Shown here piece after piece: positions 1 through 8,484 of a stretch of DNA of 64,000 nucleotides. Each line of letters begins with the position of its first letter. Within the stretch, counting starts at the first letter, position 1. This stretch comes from Lysobacter silvisoli (GTDB lineage Bacteria; Pseudomonadota; Gammaproteobacteria; Xanthomonadales; Xanthomonadaceae), in NCBI RefSeq assembly GCF_003382365.1, contig NZ_QTSU01000003.1:1-64000 (forward strand). The letters run 5' to 3'. The notes beneath the pieces were generated by a model that made no database searches, was not told where the DNA came from, and saw nothing but the letters and a program-made list of their open reading frames with translations. Both the position numbers and the translations under genes were made by a program.

Positions 1-1386
1 GCTGCCGGCAGTGTTACCCGACGGCGTACCCGCCGTCTTGTCGACGGTCAGCGCAGGCGCCGGAGCGATCGGCGTGGCCGTGGTGTCCGGCGGGCTGGTG
101 GTGGTGCCGCCGCCCGGCGGCGTGCCGGTCACGGTGGCGCTGTTGTTCACCGTGCCCGCGTCGATCTCGGCCTGCGTGATGGTGTGCGTGCCGGTGCAGG
201 TGGTCGTCGCACCCGGAGCCAAGGTCGTGACCGGGCACACGGCCGCCGCATCCAGCTGCGCGTCGTTCACGGCGATGCCGGTGATCGTCACGTTGCCGGT
301 GTTGGTCACCAGGAAGGTGTAGGCGATGGTGCTGCCCGCAGTGTTACCCGACGGCGTACTCGCCGTCTTATCGACGGTCAGCGCCGGCGCCGACGTGATC
401 GGCGTGGTGGTCGTATCCGGCGGGCTGGTGGTGGTGCCGCCGGTCGGATCGGTGCCGCTGGCCGTCGCGCTGTTGTTCGAAGTGCCGGCGTCGACTTCCG
501 CCTGGGTGACGGTATGGGTGCCGGTGCAGGTGGTGCTCGCGCCTGGAGCCAACGTGGTCGCCGGACAGGTGGCGGCGGCATCCAGCTGCGCGTCGTTTAC
601 CGCGATACCGTCGATCGTCACGTTGCCGGTGTTGGTCACCAGGAAGGTGTAGGCAATGGTGCTGCCCGCGGCGTTGCCCGAAGGCGTGCCGGCGGTCTTG
701 TCGACAGTCAACGCCGGAGCAGGCGTGATCGGCGTCGTCGTGGTATCCGGCGGACTCGTGGTCGTGCCGCCACCCGGCGGCGTGCCGGTCACGGTGGCGC
801 TGTTGTTCACCGTGCCCGCGTCGATTTCGGCCTGGGTGATGGTGTGCGTACCGGTGCAGGTGGTGCTCGCACCCGGAGCCAGCGTGGTCGCAGGGCACAC
901 GGCCGCCGCGTCCAGCTGCGCGTCGTTGACCGCGATGCCGGTCACGGTCACGTTTCCGGTGTTGGTGACCAGGAAGGTGTAGGCAATGGTGCTGCCGGCG
1001 GTGTTACCCGACGGCGTGCCCGCCGTCTTGTCGACGGTCAGCGCAGGCGCCGGAACGATCGGCGTGGTCGTGGTGTCCGGCGGACTGGTGGTGGTGCCGC
1101 CGCCCGGCGGCGTGCCGGTCACAGTCGCACTGTTGTTAACCGTACCGGCGTCAACTTCCGCCTGAGTGATGGTGTGGGTGCCAGTGCAGGTAGTGCTCGC
1201 ACCCGGCGCCAGCGTGGTCACAGGACAGGTCGCGGCCGCGTCCAACTGCGCGTCATTCACGGCAATACCGGTGATCGTCACGTTGCCGGTGTTGGTCACC
1301 AGGAAGGTGTATGCGATGGTGCTGCCGGCGGTGTTGCCCGAAGGCGTACCCGCCGTCTTGTCGACGGTCAGCGCCGGCGCGGGCTG
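1..1386 (-). repeat. 330-bp in-frame tandem repeats (DUF7507-type modules)
   Basis: The coding sequence repeats with a 330-bp period; the same sequence recurs at about 326, 656, 986 and 1316. Each unit encodes one 110-residue module from AYTFLVTNTGNVT to the next VDKTAG. Units differ mostly at scattered, often synonymous positions. Confidence 0.85.
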
Positions 1387-2805
1387 GAAGGTGTTGGTGA
1401 TGGTGCAGGTCGCGGTCTGTCCGAGATCCAGCGCCAGACTGTTGCCCGAGAGGTCGCCTGCGGTGCAAACCCAGCTGCCCGCGGCGTAGTCGGCGGGACC
1501 ACCGCTTTCCGACAAGTTGTAGGTACCGCGCGAGACAGTGCGGTTGGTGATCGCCGCCTGACCTTCGGTGCCGGTGACGCCGGTGGTGGGGCCGGTCGCG
1601 GTCAACGTCCAGGCGGTGTCGACGGCGGTGCCGCCGTTGTCGTTGACCACCGTCTTCAGCAGGGTCAGCGTGGCAGCCTGATCGTCGTTGGTGATGGTGC
1701 ACGATGCGGTCTGGCCGTTGGCCAGGACCAGGCTGTTGCCGGTCAGCGTGCCTGCGGTGCAGGTCCAGGCGCCGGCGGTGTAGCCGGCCGGGCCGCCCGC
1801 TTCCGTCAGCGTGTAGGTGCCGGCCGAGACGGCACGGTTGGTGATCGCCGCCTGGCCCTCGGTGCCGGTGACGCCCGTGGTGGGGCCGGTCGCGGTCAAC
1901 GTCCACGCCGTGTCGATCGCGGTGCCGCCGTTGTCGTTGACCACCGTCTTCAGCAGGGTCAGCGTGGCGGCCTGATCGTCGTTGGTGATGGTGCACGATG
2001 CGGTCTGGCCGTTGGCCAGGACCAGGCTGTTGCCGGTCAGCGTGCCTGCGGTGCAGGTCCAGGCGCCGGCGGTGTAGCCGGCCGGGCCGCCCGCTTCCGT
2101 CAGCGTGTAGGTGCCGGCCGAGACGGCACGGTTGGTGATCGCCGCCTGGCCCTCGGTGCCGGTGACGCCCGTGGTGGGGCCGGTCGCGGTCAACGTCCAG
2201 GCGGTGTCGACGGCGGTGCCGCCGTTGTCGTTGACCACTGTCTTCAGCAGGGTCAGCGTAGCGGCCTGGTCGTCGTTGGTGATGGTGCAGGTGGCGACGT
2301 CGCCCGCGGCCAGGGTCAGGCTGTTGCCGACCACCGCGGCGCCGCCGTTGACCACGCAGCTGTAATTCGAAGCGGTGTAGCCCGCCGGCCCGCCGCTCTC
2401 GCTGAGGGTGTAGGTGCCGACCGGCACCGAAGCATTGGTGATGGCCGCGGCGCCCTCGGTGCCGCTGATGGTGGCCGGGCCGGTTGCGGTCAAGGTCCAG
2501 GCGGTGTCGAGGGCGGTGCCGCCGTTGTCGTTGGCGACGGTCTTGAGCAGGGTCAGGCGCGGCTGGATGGGATCGCTGTCGATCGCGGTGCAGACGCCGG
2601 TGGTGGCGTTGTAATTAGCCGCACCGTTGGTGGAGGTGCAGGTGGTGCCGGTGTTCTGCACGCCCGTCGGCGGCGTCACCGTGGTGGTGTTCACCGCGTT
2701 TTGAGCCGTGGCCGGCAGCGCGATCGCTCCCAGGGCCAGCAACGCGAAGGTCAGGCATAGGCGGCGACCGGCCGAAGCCAGCGTGAGTCGGATGTCTGCA
2801 GCCAC
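1..2805 (-). CDS. Large secreted tandem-repeat (prealbumin-like / DUF7507-type) surface protein, 3' end outside window
   Basis: The frame stays open from a GTG at 2805 to the window edge. AGGGGA lies 9 nt before the GTG. The product starts with a signal peptide (hydrophobic run ending ALPATAQN) and a short Cys/Thr/Asn-rich stretch. Four prealbumin/SpaA-like modules of 98-100 residues follow, each with TLLKTVVNDNGGTA, AGTYTLTEAGGPAGYT and CTITNDDQ. Then come at least four 110-residue DUF11/DUF7507-like modules with AYTFLVTNTGNVT and LTVDKTAGTPSGNTAGS. Such beta-sandwich arrays usually form extracellular stalks or adhesins; that role here is inference. The C terminus, with any sorting or anchoring domain, is not visible. 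Large open frames on the other strand are high-GC shadows. Confidence 0.85.
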   Translation of the reverse strand, partial: MAADIRLTLASAGRRLCLTFALLALGAIALPATAQNAVNTTTVTPPTGVQNTGTTCTSTNGAANYNATTGVCTAIDSDPIQPRLTLLKTVANDNGGTALDTAWTLTATGPATISGTEGAAAITNASVPVGTYTLSESGGPAGYTASNYSCVVNGGAAVVGNSLTLAAGDVATCTITNDDQAATLTLLKTVVNDNGGTAVDTAWTLTATGPTTGVTGTEGQAAITNRAVSAGTYTLTEAGGPAGYTAGAWTCTAGTLTGNSLVLANGQTASCTITNDDQAATLTLLKTVVNDNGGTAIDTAWTLTATGPTTGVTGTEGQAAITNRAVSAGTYTLTEAGGPAGYTAGAWTCTAGTLTGNSLVLANGQTASCTITNDDQAATLTLLKTVVNDNGGTAVDTAWTLTATGPTTGVTGTEGQAAITNRTVSRGTYNLSESGGPADYAAGSWVCTAGDLSGNSLALDLGQTATCTITNTFQPAPALTVDKTAGTPSGNTAGSTIAYTFLVTNTGNVTITGIAVNDAQLDAAATCPVTTLAPGASTTCTGTHTITQAEVDAGTVNNSATVTGTPPGGGTTTSPPDTTTTPIVPAPALTVDKTAGTPSGNTAGSTIAYTFLVTNTGNVTVTGIAVNDAQLDAAAVCPATTLAPGASTTCTGTHTITQAEIDAGTVNNSATVTGTPPGGGTTTSPPDTTTTPITPAPALTVDKTAGTPSGNAAGSTIAYTFLVTNTGNVTIDGIAVNDAQLDAAATCPATTLAPGASTTCTGTHTVTQAEVDAGTSNNSATASGTDPTGGTTTSPPDTTTTPITSAPALTVDKTASTPSGNTAGSTIAYTFLVTNTGNVTITGIAVNDAQLDAAAVCPVTTLAPGATTTCTGTHTITQAEIDAGTVNNSATVTGTPPGGGTTTSPPDTTATPIAPAPALTVDKTAGTPSGNTAGS
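1387..2580 (-). repeat. 294-300-bp in-frame tandem repeats (prealbumin-like modules)
   Basis: Equivalent positions fall at 1627, 1921, 2215 and 2515, giving periods of 294, 294 and 300 bp. The two central units (about 1681-1974 and 1975-2268) are almost identical in DNA, which suggests recent duplication or gene conversion. Confidence 0.85.
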
Positions 2806-3393
2806 GTGTTGCGCTCCCCTGAACCTTATCGACCGCCGCCTGGGGCGCCGACCGTGTAATGGATCCCGATTCGTCGCTTATCGACCTAAACGGAATATTA
2901 ATTTCATGTAGGCAACTATCGTGCCATTTGGAAAACACCCCAAACCTGCGTTTGCGCCGCGTTCGCAACTCATGCCACGAAGAGAACGACCCAATCAGTC
3001 ACATTAGGACGTAAATGGTCCAATCGTAGAATTTGTCTGCAATCAGCACCCGGCCTTTCGAGCACGTCGCAGCCTGGCTGCAGCGATCGCCCGCGGGATT
3101 TCGCATCGGTGCTCGCCGCTGGCCGAATCGCCAAGCCGGCCGTACTCCAGACTCGTCCTTAGTGACTGGGATCGCGAAACCACGCCCAGTGAGGACATCG
3201 CGCGCTACAAATGGGTGGCCCGGCCCCCGGATGGACGCGGCCAGGCAGGCTGGGTGGCATACCCTGGATGCCGCCATTTGCGCTGAGCGGCGCGCCTTCA
3301 CACGCTCCTGTGCCCCCGCCTAACGGCTTGGAGCACGCCTATGGCACACAAAGCACTTGAGCTGCGAGCGCGTTAGCTGAACAATGCCCGGCG
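2806..3393. other. Intergenic region upstream of the repeat protein
   Basis: No convincing gene is seen. The stretch next to the repeat-protein start has an AT-rich patch (about 2870-2945) likely to hold its promoter, but no clear -35/-10 pair can be assigned. A 100-codon minus-strand frame at 2999-3301 has no good ribosome site or recognisable domain. Confidence 0.5.
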
Positions 3394-3471
3394 CCTTGCC
3401 CGAATGGAAAATCTCGACCGGGCAAGGAGTTAGGCTGACTTTTTGCACCAGTCTTGTGTATTTTTCACAAG
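3394..3471 (+). promoter_or_regulatory. Palindromes and putative promoter upstream of XRE/cupin regulator
   Basis: A 9-bp inverted repeat CCTTGCCCG (3394-3402) / CGGGCAAGG (3419-3427) is followed by a weak promoter: CTGACT at 3435-3440, an 18-bp spacer, and TATTTT at 3459-3464. A second palindrome, CTTGTG-N7-CACAAG (3453-3471), overlaps the -10 box. A third half-site CCTTGCCCG follows near 3478. This layout fits an autoregulatory operator for the downstream HTH protein. That is inference from position and symmetry. Confidence 0.4.
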
Positions 3472-3562
3472 CTGACGCCTTGCCCGCCGCGGACGCTGCC
3501 TCCAGGTCCCCTGCTCTTTCCGGGTAATGACACCGTTTTCAAGCCTGCGGAGACCCTATCCC

Positions 3563-4189
3563 ATGAAGTCGTCTCACCCGACCATCGGCGGCCTGCTGCG
3601 CTCCCTGCGCGCGCGCAACAAGTGGACGCTGAAGCAGATGAGCGAACGCTCGGGGATCCCGCTTTCCACGCTGTCCAAGATCGAACACGACCGCCTGTCG
3701 CTGACCTACGACAAGCTGCAACAGCTCAGCGAGCGCTTGAACATCCGCATGTCGGAGTTGTTCGCCGAGAGCGAAGACGCGAACACGCCGGCGGTGACGG
3801 CGCGGCGCAGCGTGGGCCGGCTGAAGGACTCGCAGCGCGTGGAAACGCGCAATTACGACAATCATTACCTGTGCATCGAATTGCGCCGCAAGCGTATGAT
3901 TCCGGCAGTGACGCAGCTGCGCGCGCGCACCCTGGAAGAGTTCGGCCGCTTCTTCAGCCACCCGGGCGAGGAGTTCGTCTACGTGCTGGAAGGCGCGGTG
4001 GTGCTGCACACCGAGTTCTACGATCCGCTGACCCTGCAGCAGGGCGAGTCGGTCTACATCGACTCCAACATGGGCCATGCCTACCTGATCGCACCCGGGC
4101 ACGAAGCGGCGACGATCTTGGGCGTGAGCGCCAGCGACGGCGACGAAGGCGCGCTGGACGCGCTGCTGGCCGCGCACGACGCGAGCTGA
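3563..4189 (+). CDS. XRE-family transcriptional regulator with C-terminal cupin
   Basis: A 208-residue protein with an N-terminal helix-turn-helix (about residues 8-66, including SGIPLSTLSKIEHDRLSLTY) and a C-terminal cupin_2 barrel (about 120-190, with GEEFVYVLEGAVVL and DSNMGHAYL). Proteins of this plan repress or activate metabolic genes in response to a small ligand bound by the cupin. The ligand cannot be told from sequence. I chose the ATG at 3563 over the upstream in-frame ATG at 3527 because GGAGACC lies just before it and family members start near the HTH. A close paralogue lies at 55471-56148. Palindromes upstream may be its own operator. Confidence 0.85.
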   Translation: MKSSHPTIGGLLRSLRARNKWTLKQMSERSGIPLSTLSKIEHDRLSLTYDKLQQLSERLNIRMSELFAESEDANTPAVTARRSVGRLKDSQRVETRNYDNHYLCIELRRKRMIPAVTQLRARTLEEFGRFFSHPGEEFVYVLEGAVVLHTEFYDPLTLQQGESVYIDSNMGHAYLIAPGHEAATILGVSASDGDEGALDALLAAHDAS

Positions 4190-4301
4190 AAAAGCGCGCT
4201 CTGCAGCGCGCTAGCCGGAACCCGACCGAAGGCACACTTTGCGCCAACTCTGGGCGTGAACCCTATTGCAATTCTCCAATCAGGACAAATATCCTGATTC
4301 C

Positions 4302-4418
4302 GAAAGCCCGCGCGCCGGGCTGCCCCCATGACGACGCCCGCCCCGCGGCCCGTCGTCCCGGTCTCGAGCTGGAGTAGCGGTCTTTTGCGCCTCGCCCATC
4401 GGTCGAGGCTCTTTTTTT
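4302..4418 (+). ncRNA. Candidate small RNA with three stem-loops and an intrinsic terminator
   Basis: Between the convergent XRE and ung genes lie a 6-bp hairpin (AGCCCG 4305-4310 / CGGGCT 4316-4321), a 7-bp hairpin (GACGACG 4330-4336 / CGTCGTC 4351-4357) with a C-rich loop, and a terminator. A possible promoter is TTGCAA (4266-4271), 18-bp spacer, TATCCT (4290-4295). An 8-bp hairpin at 4278-4299 overlaps this promoter. The segment could equally be the structured 3' end of the regulator mRNA. No family was recognised. Confidence 0.35.
4389..4418 (+). terminator. Rho-independent terminator
   Basis: Stem GCCTCG (4389-4394) / CGAGGC (4404-4409), 9-nt loop, followed by a seven-T run (4412-4418). 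It ends transcription coming from the XRE side just before the ung stop codon. The minus strand has no matching U tract. Confidence 0.8.
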
Positions 4419-4436
4419 GCCGGCGCCGGCAGCGCC

Positions 4437-5144
4437 TCAGAGCTCGCTGCGCGGCGGCAGCGACCAGTCGATCGGCGCCTGCCCCTGACGGGCCAAATAC
4501 TCGTTGGCGGCGGAGAAGTGGCCGCAGCCGATGAAGCCGCGATGCGCCGACAACGGCGAGGGGTGCGGCGCCTTGAGCACGCGATGGCGGCGCGGGTCGA
4601 TAACCTTGCCCTTGGCCTGGGCATAGCTGCCCCAGAGCAGGAACACCAGGCCTTCGCGCTCGCGGTTGAGGGTGTCGACTACATGGTCGGTGAAGCCTTC
4701 CCAACCCTTGCCCTGGTGCGCACCGGCGCGGCCCTCCTCGACCGTGAGCACGGCGTTGAGCAGGAGCACTCCCTGGCGCGCCCAGGCCATCAGATAGCCG
4801 TGATCCGGGCGCGGCAGGCCCAGGTCGCGGTGGATTTCCTTATAGATATTGTCCAGCGACGGCGGCACCGGCACGCCCGGCAGCACCGAGAAGCACAGGC
4901 CATGGGCCTGGCCGTAGCCGTGGTAGGGGTCCTGCCCCAGCACCACCACCTTGACCTGTTCGAACGGGGTGGCATCGAAGGCCGAGAAGATCTGCGGGCC
5001 GGGCGGGAAGATGCGGGCGCCGCCGTTCTTGCGCTCGCGCAGGAACGCGCCCAGCGCGCGCATGTCCTCGCGCGCGAACCAGTCGCCCACGCGCGCCTTC
5101 CACGACGGCTCCAGCTTCAGGCGCTCGTCGCCGTCGCCGGTCAT
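4437..5144 (-). CDS. ung: Uracil-DNA glycosylase (family 1)
   Basis: 235 residues, the usual length. It removes uracil from DNA to start base-excision repair. The water-activating loop [18 protein letters not shown] (around residues 71-88, catalytic Asp72) and the C-terminal [18 protein letters not shown] loop with the catalytic His are both intact, and [17 protein letters not shown] is also family-typical. The start overlaps the stop of the upstream response-regulator gene by 4 bp (ATGA), so the two are probably co-transcribed and translationally coupled. No function links them obviously. Confidence 0.97.
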   Translation of the reverse strand: MTGDGDERLKLEPSWKARVGDWFAREDMRALGAFLRERKNGGARIFPPGPQIFSAFDATPFEQVKVVVLGQDPYHGYGQAHGLCFSVLPGVPVPPSLDNIYKEIHRDLGLPRPDHGYLMAWARQGVLLLNAVLTVEEGRAGAHQGKGWEGFTDHVVDTLNREREGLVFLLWGSYAQAKGKVIDPRRHRVLKAPHPSPLSAHRGFIGCGHFSAANEYLARQGQAPIDWSLPPRSEL

Positions 5145-5974
5145 GCGGCGCGCTCGGGCAGCCGCGCCAGGCGCAGCTGGAACAGGGTCTTGGTCACCAG
5201 CAGGCGCTCTTCGATCGGCTTGAGCACCAGGTCGTTGGCGCCGGCGCGCAGCAGCTCGCTCTGGTTGTCCTGGTTGGCGTCGCCGGTCATCACCAGCACC
5301 GGCAGGCGGCGCTTGCCGTAGCCGAAATCGCGGCGCAGGCGTTCGAGCAGGTCGTTGCCGCTAAGCGCGCCCTTCAGATAGACGTCGGTGAGCACCAGGT
5401 CGGCGCCCACGTCGTCGGCGCCGCGATGGGTTTCCAGGTACTCCAGCGCTTCTTCCACGCCGATGAAGTGCAGCACCTGCAGACCGTGGCGTTCGAGCAT
5501 GCGCTTGGTCGCCACCGCGACCACGCGGCTGTCCTCGACGTAGAGCACGCGCGCGCCCGGGATCGGTTCGGGCTGGACGTAGCCGCGGATGAAGGCGGCC
5601 AGGGCGCTGTGGCCTAGCGACTTGTCGAAATAGTCGGTGACGTCTTCGGTGAAGCGGCGCGATTCCAGGTGCGATTGGGCATCGCCGGAAACCACGATCA
5701 CCGGCACGTAGGCCTGGCCGCCGGCTTCGCGCACGCTGCGCGCCAGGCCGATGCCGTCGCCGTCGGGCAGCACCAGCGAGGTGGTGACCAGGTCCACCGC
5801 GCCCACGCCCAGCGCGGCACGCGCCTCGGAGATGCTGCCGCAGGGGACCACTTCGACGTTCGGCAGTTCGCGCGCGAGTACGTCGCCGATCAGCTTGCGC
5901 ACCAGCTTGGAACCGTCGACGACCATCACCCGGGGCGCGGCATTGTCGAAATGGCGTAGATCGTGACTGTGCAT
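5141..5974 (-). CDS. Tandem two-receiver response regulator without output domain
   Basis: 277 residues made of two CheY-like receiver domains (about 15-130 and 142-270) and nothing else recognisable. The second domain is complete: VLYVEDSR acidic patch, phosphoacceptor Asp197 in [10 protein letters not shown], Thr230 in LVMTGD and Lys252 in LVLKP. The first domain has Ser66 where the phosphoacceptor Asp should be ([14 protein letters not shown]) but keeps Asp20 and Lys118, so it looks like a pseudo-receiver. Such proteins act as phosphate sinks or adaptors. No kinase gene is adjacent. It overlaps ung by 4 bp. Confidence 0.85.
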   Translation of the reverse strand: MHSHDLRHFDNAAPRVMVVDGSKLVRKLIGDVLARELPNVEVVPCGSISEARAALGVGAVDLVTTSLVLPDGDGIGLARSVREAGGQAYVPVIVVSGDAQSHLESRRFTEDVTDYFDKSLGHSALAAFIRGYVQPEPIPGARVLYVEDSRVVAVATKRMLERHGLQVLHFIGVEEALEYLETHRGADDVGADLVLTDVYLKGALSGNDLLERLRRDFGYGKRRLPVLVMTGDANQDNQSELLRAGANDLVLKPIEERLLVTKTLFQLRLARLPERAA

Positions 5975-6067
5975 GCGGGCGGATGGGACGGGCGGCGCGG
6001 AGACCGGAGTGTAGGCAGGAACCGGCGACGAATCCGAGCGGCCGGTTCCGTCCTGCGGGGTTAGCGA

Positions 6068-7012
6068 TCAGGTGTCGGTGGGCCGGGTCTGGCGCAGGTA
6101 ATGGCCGGCGACCAGGCCTGCGCCCAGCCAGCCCAGCACGCCGGCGCCGGCCACGATCGCCGCGGCGTAGAGCGGGTCGAAGCCCTGCAGGGCGAAGCCG
6201 CTGCCGTAGCTGCGCGCCAGCTCGGCCAGCGGCTGGCGCAAGGCGACATCGGCCGCGGTGAGCAGGCCCAGCGCGAGCGCGCCGGCGGCCAGCCCGTAGC
6301 AGGCGCCCAGGTACAGGAAGGGGCGGCGGATGAAGCCGTCGGTGGCGCCGAGCAATTGCAGCACACCGATCTCCTCACGCCGCGACTGGATGTCCAGGCG
6401 CACGGTGTTGCCGACCACCAGCAACGCGCCCAGGCCCAGCAGCGCGGCCAGCACCCAGGCCAGGCGCGTGCCGAAGCGCAGCCAGCCGTCCAGGCGCTGG
6501 CGCCAGCCGGCGTCGTGCTGGACCAGGTCGGCCTCGCTCAGGCCCTTCAGCGATTCGGCCAGCAGCAATTCGTCGCCCTTGGGCACGATCAGCAGCACGG
6601 CCGGCAGCGGATTGCCTTCCAGCGTGCCGATGGCTTCGTCCAGGCCGCTCTTCTCGCGCAGCTCGGCCAGGCCCTGCTCGGGCGTGCGCAGTTCGACGGC
6701 GGCGATGTCCTTGCGCGCGCGCAGCTCCTCGGCCAGGGCGCGGCTGCGTTCGGCGGCCAGTTCGGGTTTCAGGAACACCGCGATTTGGCGCGAGCGCTCG
6801 ACGTCGCCGCTGAAGCGTTCGATGTTGGCCAGCGCGGCCCACAGGCCCACCGGCAGGGCCAGGGCCACAGCCATCACGCCGATGGTCAGCGCGCTGGCCC
6901 AGGGCTTGCCCAACAGACGGCCCAGGCTGGCGACCAGGCTGTAGACATGATGGTCGAACCAGGTGCCCAGGCGCGAGCGCGAATCGGCGGGGGCGGCGGA
7001 CTTGGCATTCAT
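6068..7012 (-). CDS. ftsX: Cell division protein FtsX
   Basis: 314-residue inner-membrane subunit of the FtsEX complex that controls septal cell-wall hydrolases. One N-terminal membrane segment (ALTIGVMAVALALPVGLWAAL) is followed by the large extracytoplasmic loop (SGDVERSRQIAVFLKPELA) and three C-terminal membrane segments, the normal FtsX plan. RREEIGVLQLLGATDGFIRRPFLYLG is the typical cytoplasmic loop. The start overlaps the ftsE stop by 4 bp, the standard ftsE-ftsX arrangement. Confidence 0.95.
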   Translation of the reverse strand: MNAKSAAPADSRSRLGTWFDHHVYSLVASLGRLLGKPWASALTIGVMAVALALPVGLWAALANIERFSGDVERSRQIAVFLKPELAAERSRALAEELRARKDIAAVELRTPEQGLAELREKSGLDEAIGTLEGNPLPAVLLIVPKGDELLLAESLKGLSEADLVQHDAGWRQRLDGWLRFGTRLAWVLAALLGLGALLVVGNTVRLDIQSRREEIGVLQLLGATDGFIRRPFLYLGACYGLAAGALALGLLTAADVALRQPLAELARSYGSGFALQGFDPLYAAAIVAGAGVLGWLGAGLVAGHYLRQTRPTDT

Positions 7013-7695
7013 TCGGCCAGATCCTCCGGCGAGATGTCGTCGACCAGGCGGCCCTGGTTGAGCACCAGCACGCGCTTGCGCATGCGCTTGACCAGGGCCA
7101 GATCGTGGCTGGCCACCAGCACGCTGGTGCCGCGCTCGGGCAGCGAGGCGAACAGGGCCAGGATCTCGGCCGACAAGGTCGGGTCGAGGTTGCCGGTGGG
7201 TTCGTCGGCCACCAGCAGGCGCGGCTCGCCGACGATGGCGCGGGCGATGCCCACGCGCTGTTGTTCGCCGGCCGAGAGCTGGCCGGGCAGCGCGTTCGCG
7301 CGCGCGCCCAGGCTCACCCGGTCCAACACCGCACGCACGCGCTTGGCGATGTCGCCGCGGCGCAGGCCGCGCAGCAGCAGGGGCAGACCGACGTTGTCGG
7401 CCACGCTGCGATCGGCGAGCAGGCGATGGTCCTGATAGACCACGCCGACCTCGCGCCGGTGCAGGGCGACGCGGCGGCCGCGCACCTTGAGCAGGTTCTT
7501 GTCGCCGAACAGCACCGCGCCGCGGCTGGGGCGCTCGCTGAGGTGGATGAGCTTGAGCAGGGTGCTCTTGCCGGCACCGGAGTGGCCGGTGACGAACAGC
7601 ATCTCGCCGGGGGCCACGTCGAAGCTGACTTCGCTCAGCGCCTCGTGGCCGCTGCTGTAGCGTTTGCTGACGTTATCGAAGCGCAGGACGGTCAT
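7009..7695 (-). CDS. ftsE: Cell division ATP-binding protein FtsE
   Basis: 228-residue ABC ATPase. Walker A GHSGAGKS (residues 37-44), signature LSAGEQQRVGIARAI, Walker B LLVADEPTGN and the H-loop SHD are all present. It powers FtsX at the divisome. The start MTVLRFDNVSKRY was chosen because family members begin there; an upstream in-frame ATG at 7737 would add an unlikely 14-residue extension. It forms an operon with ftsX by a 4-bp overlap. Confidence 0.95.
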   Translation of the reverse strand: MTVLRFDNVSKRYSSGHEALSEVSFDVAPGEMLFVTGHSGAGKSTLLKLIHLSERPSRGAVLFGDKNLLKVRGRRVALHRREVGVVYQDHRLLADRSVADNVGLPLLLRGLRRGDIAKRVRAVLDRVSLGARANALPGQLSAGEQQRVGIARAIVGEPRLLVADEPTGNLDPTLSAEILALFASLPERGTSVLVASHDLALVKRMRKRVLVLNQGRLVDDISPEDLAE

Positions 7696-8001
7696 GGCCG
7701 GAGTATCGCAGATGCGCGATTGTCGAGAACACATCACGTTTCCGCCGACGCGCTTGCACTAGCGTGACCCTGCGGTCGGCATGGACGACGGTCGCAGCAC
7801 GGGGCCGACGCGCCCCGCAACCCCGACCCTTACTCCAGCCACCGCGGGCGCTGCGCGCCGGTGGCCGGCCGAGCTCGGCCTACGGCGCAATGCCGCGTCC
7901 TGACCGCAGGCATCAAGGAAGGCTCCACGATCCAGCCGCCGCCCGCAGGACGATAGGGCGGGTGCGCGGTATCCCGGTTTTTCATCCTTAAGGAGAAGGT
8001 T
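7696..8001. other. Divergent intergenic region between ftsE and a secreted-protein gene
   Basis: It should hold the promoters of ftsE (minus) and of the gene at 8002 (plus). I see no strong sigma-70 boxes, palindrome or small gene. The plus-strand gene has a clear AAGGAGAAGG ribosome site at the right edge. Confidence 0.5.
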
Positions 8002-8439
8002 ATGGGAACCACCCGTTTGCAAGTCGCGCTCGCCTTGGGCCTGGCCCTGGGCCTGCATGCCCACAGCGCCAGCGCCGAGCAGTACGACCCGCCGATCGCC
8101 ATCGGCAGCATCGCCTGTCCGGCCGGCTCCACCGGCTACGGCAACGCGCGCTTCATCGTGTTTCCGTCCTGGGCCAGCGCGCCGCCGAACTGGCGCCTGA
8201 CCATCTGGTGCAACGCGGCCGGCGCCGGTCGCCGCACCCATTTCGAACCTGGCGGCGGCGGCGTGTTCGCGCCCTGGCCGAACCTGGGCGGCGCCTTCGG
8301 CGTGGGCTGGCCGCCGCCGCCCAGCTACGGCAACCAGTTCCAGCAGCTGGACGTGGACAGCGACGGCGACCTGGACGTGCTGCAGCTGCTGGAAACCGCA
8401 CCCAACACCTGGACGGTGTTCCTCAACCGGGCGCTGTGA
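8002..8439 (+). CDS. Small secreted protein of unknown function with a VCBS/FG-GAP-like motif
   Basis: 145 residues with a clear signal peptide (LQVALALGLALGLHAHSASA). The mature part is rich in Gly, Pro and Trp. Near the C terminus it carries QQLDVDSDGDLDVLQLLE, which resembles the calcium-binding core of one FG-GAP/VCBS beta-propeller blade. Two Cys (in SIACPAG and TIWCNAAG) could form a disulfide. A strong ribosome site (AAGGAGAAGG) precedes the ATG. The gene stands alone and convergent with rhlB, sharing a hairpin terminator. Function is unknown. Confidence 0.75.
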   Translation: MGTTRLQVALALGLALGLHAHSASAEQYDPPIAIGSIACPAGSTGYGNARFIVFPSWASAPPNWRLTIWCNAAGAGRRTHFEPGGGGVFAPWPNLGGAFGVGWPPPPSYGNQFQQLDVDSDGDLDVLQLLETAPNTWTVFLNRAL

Positions 8440-8484
8440 GGCGCATTCGGCGCGGCACGCGACCGCGCTGGAGACGAAAGGACG

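Noticed and set aside
1-2580. Tandem direct repeats considered as a CRISPR or satellite array
   Set aside because: Repeats are coding, in frame, 294-330 bp long and without spacers.
184-2760. 858-codon open frame on the plus strand
   Set aside because: Antisense shadow of the repeat gene in high-GC DNA; its Arg/Gly-rich product has no domain and no ribosome site.
2999-3301. 100-codon minus-strand frame in the intergenic region
   Set aside because: No ribosome site, no recognisable domain, composition like shadow frames.
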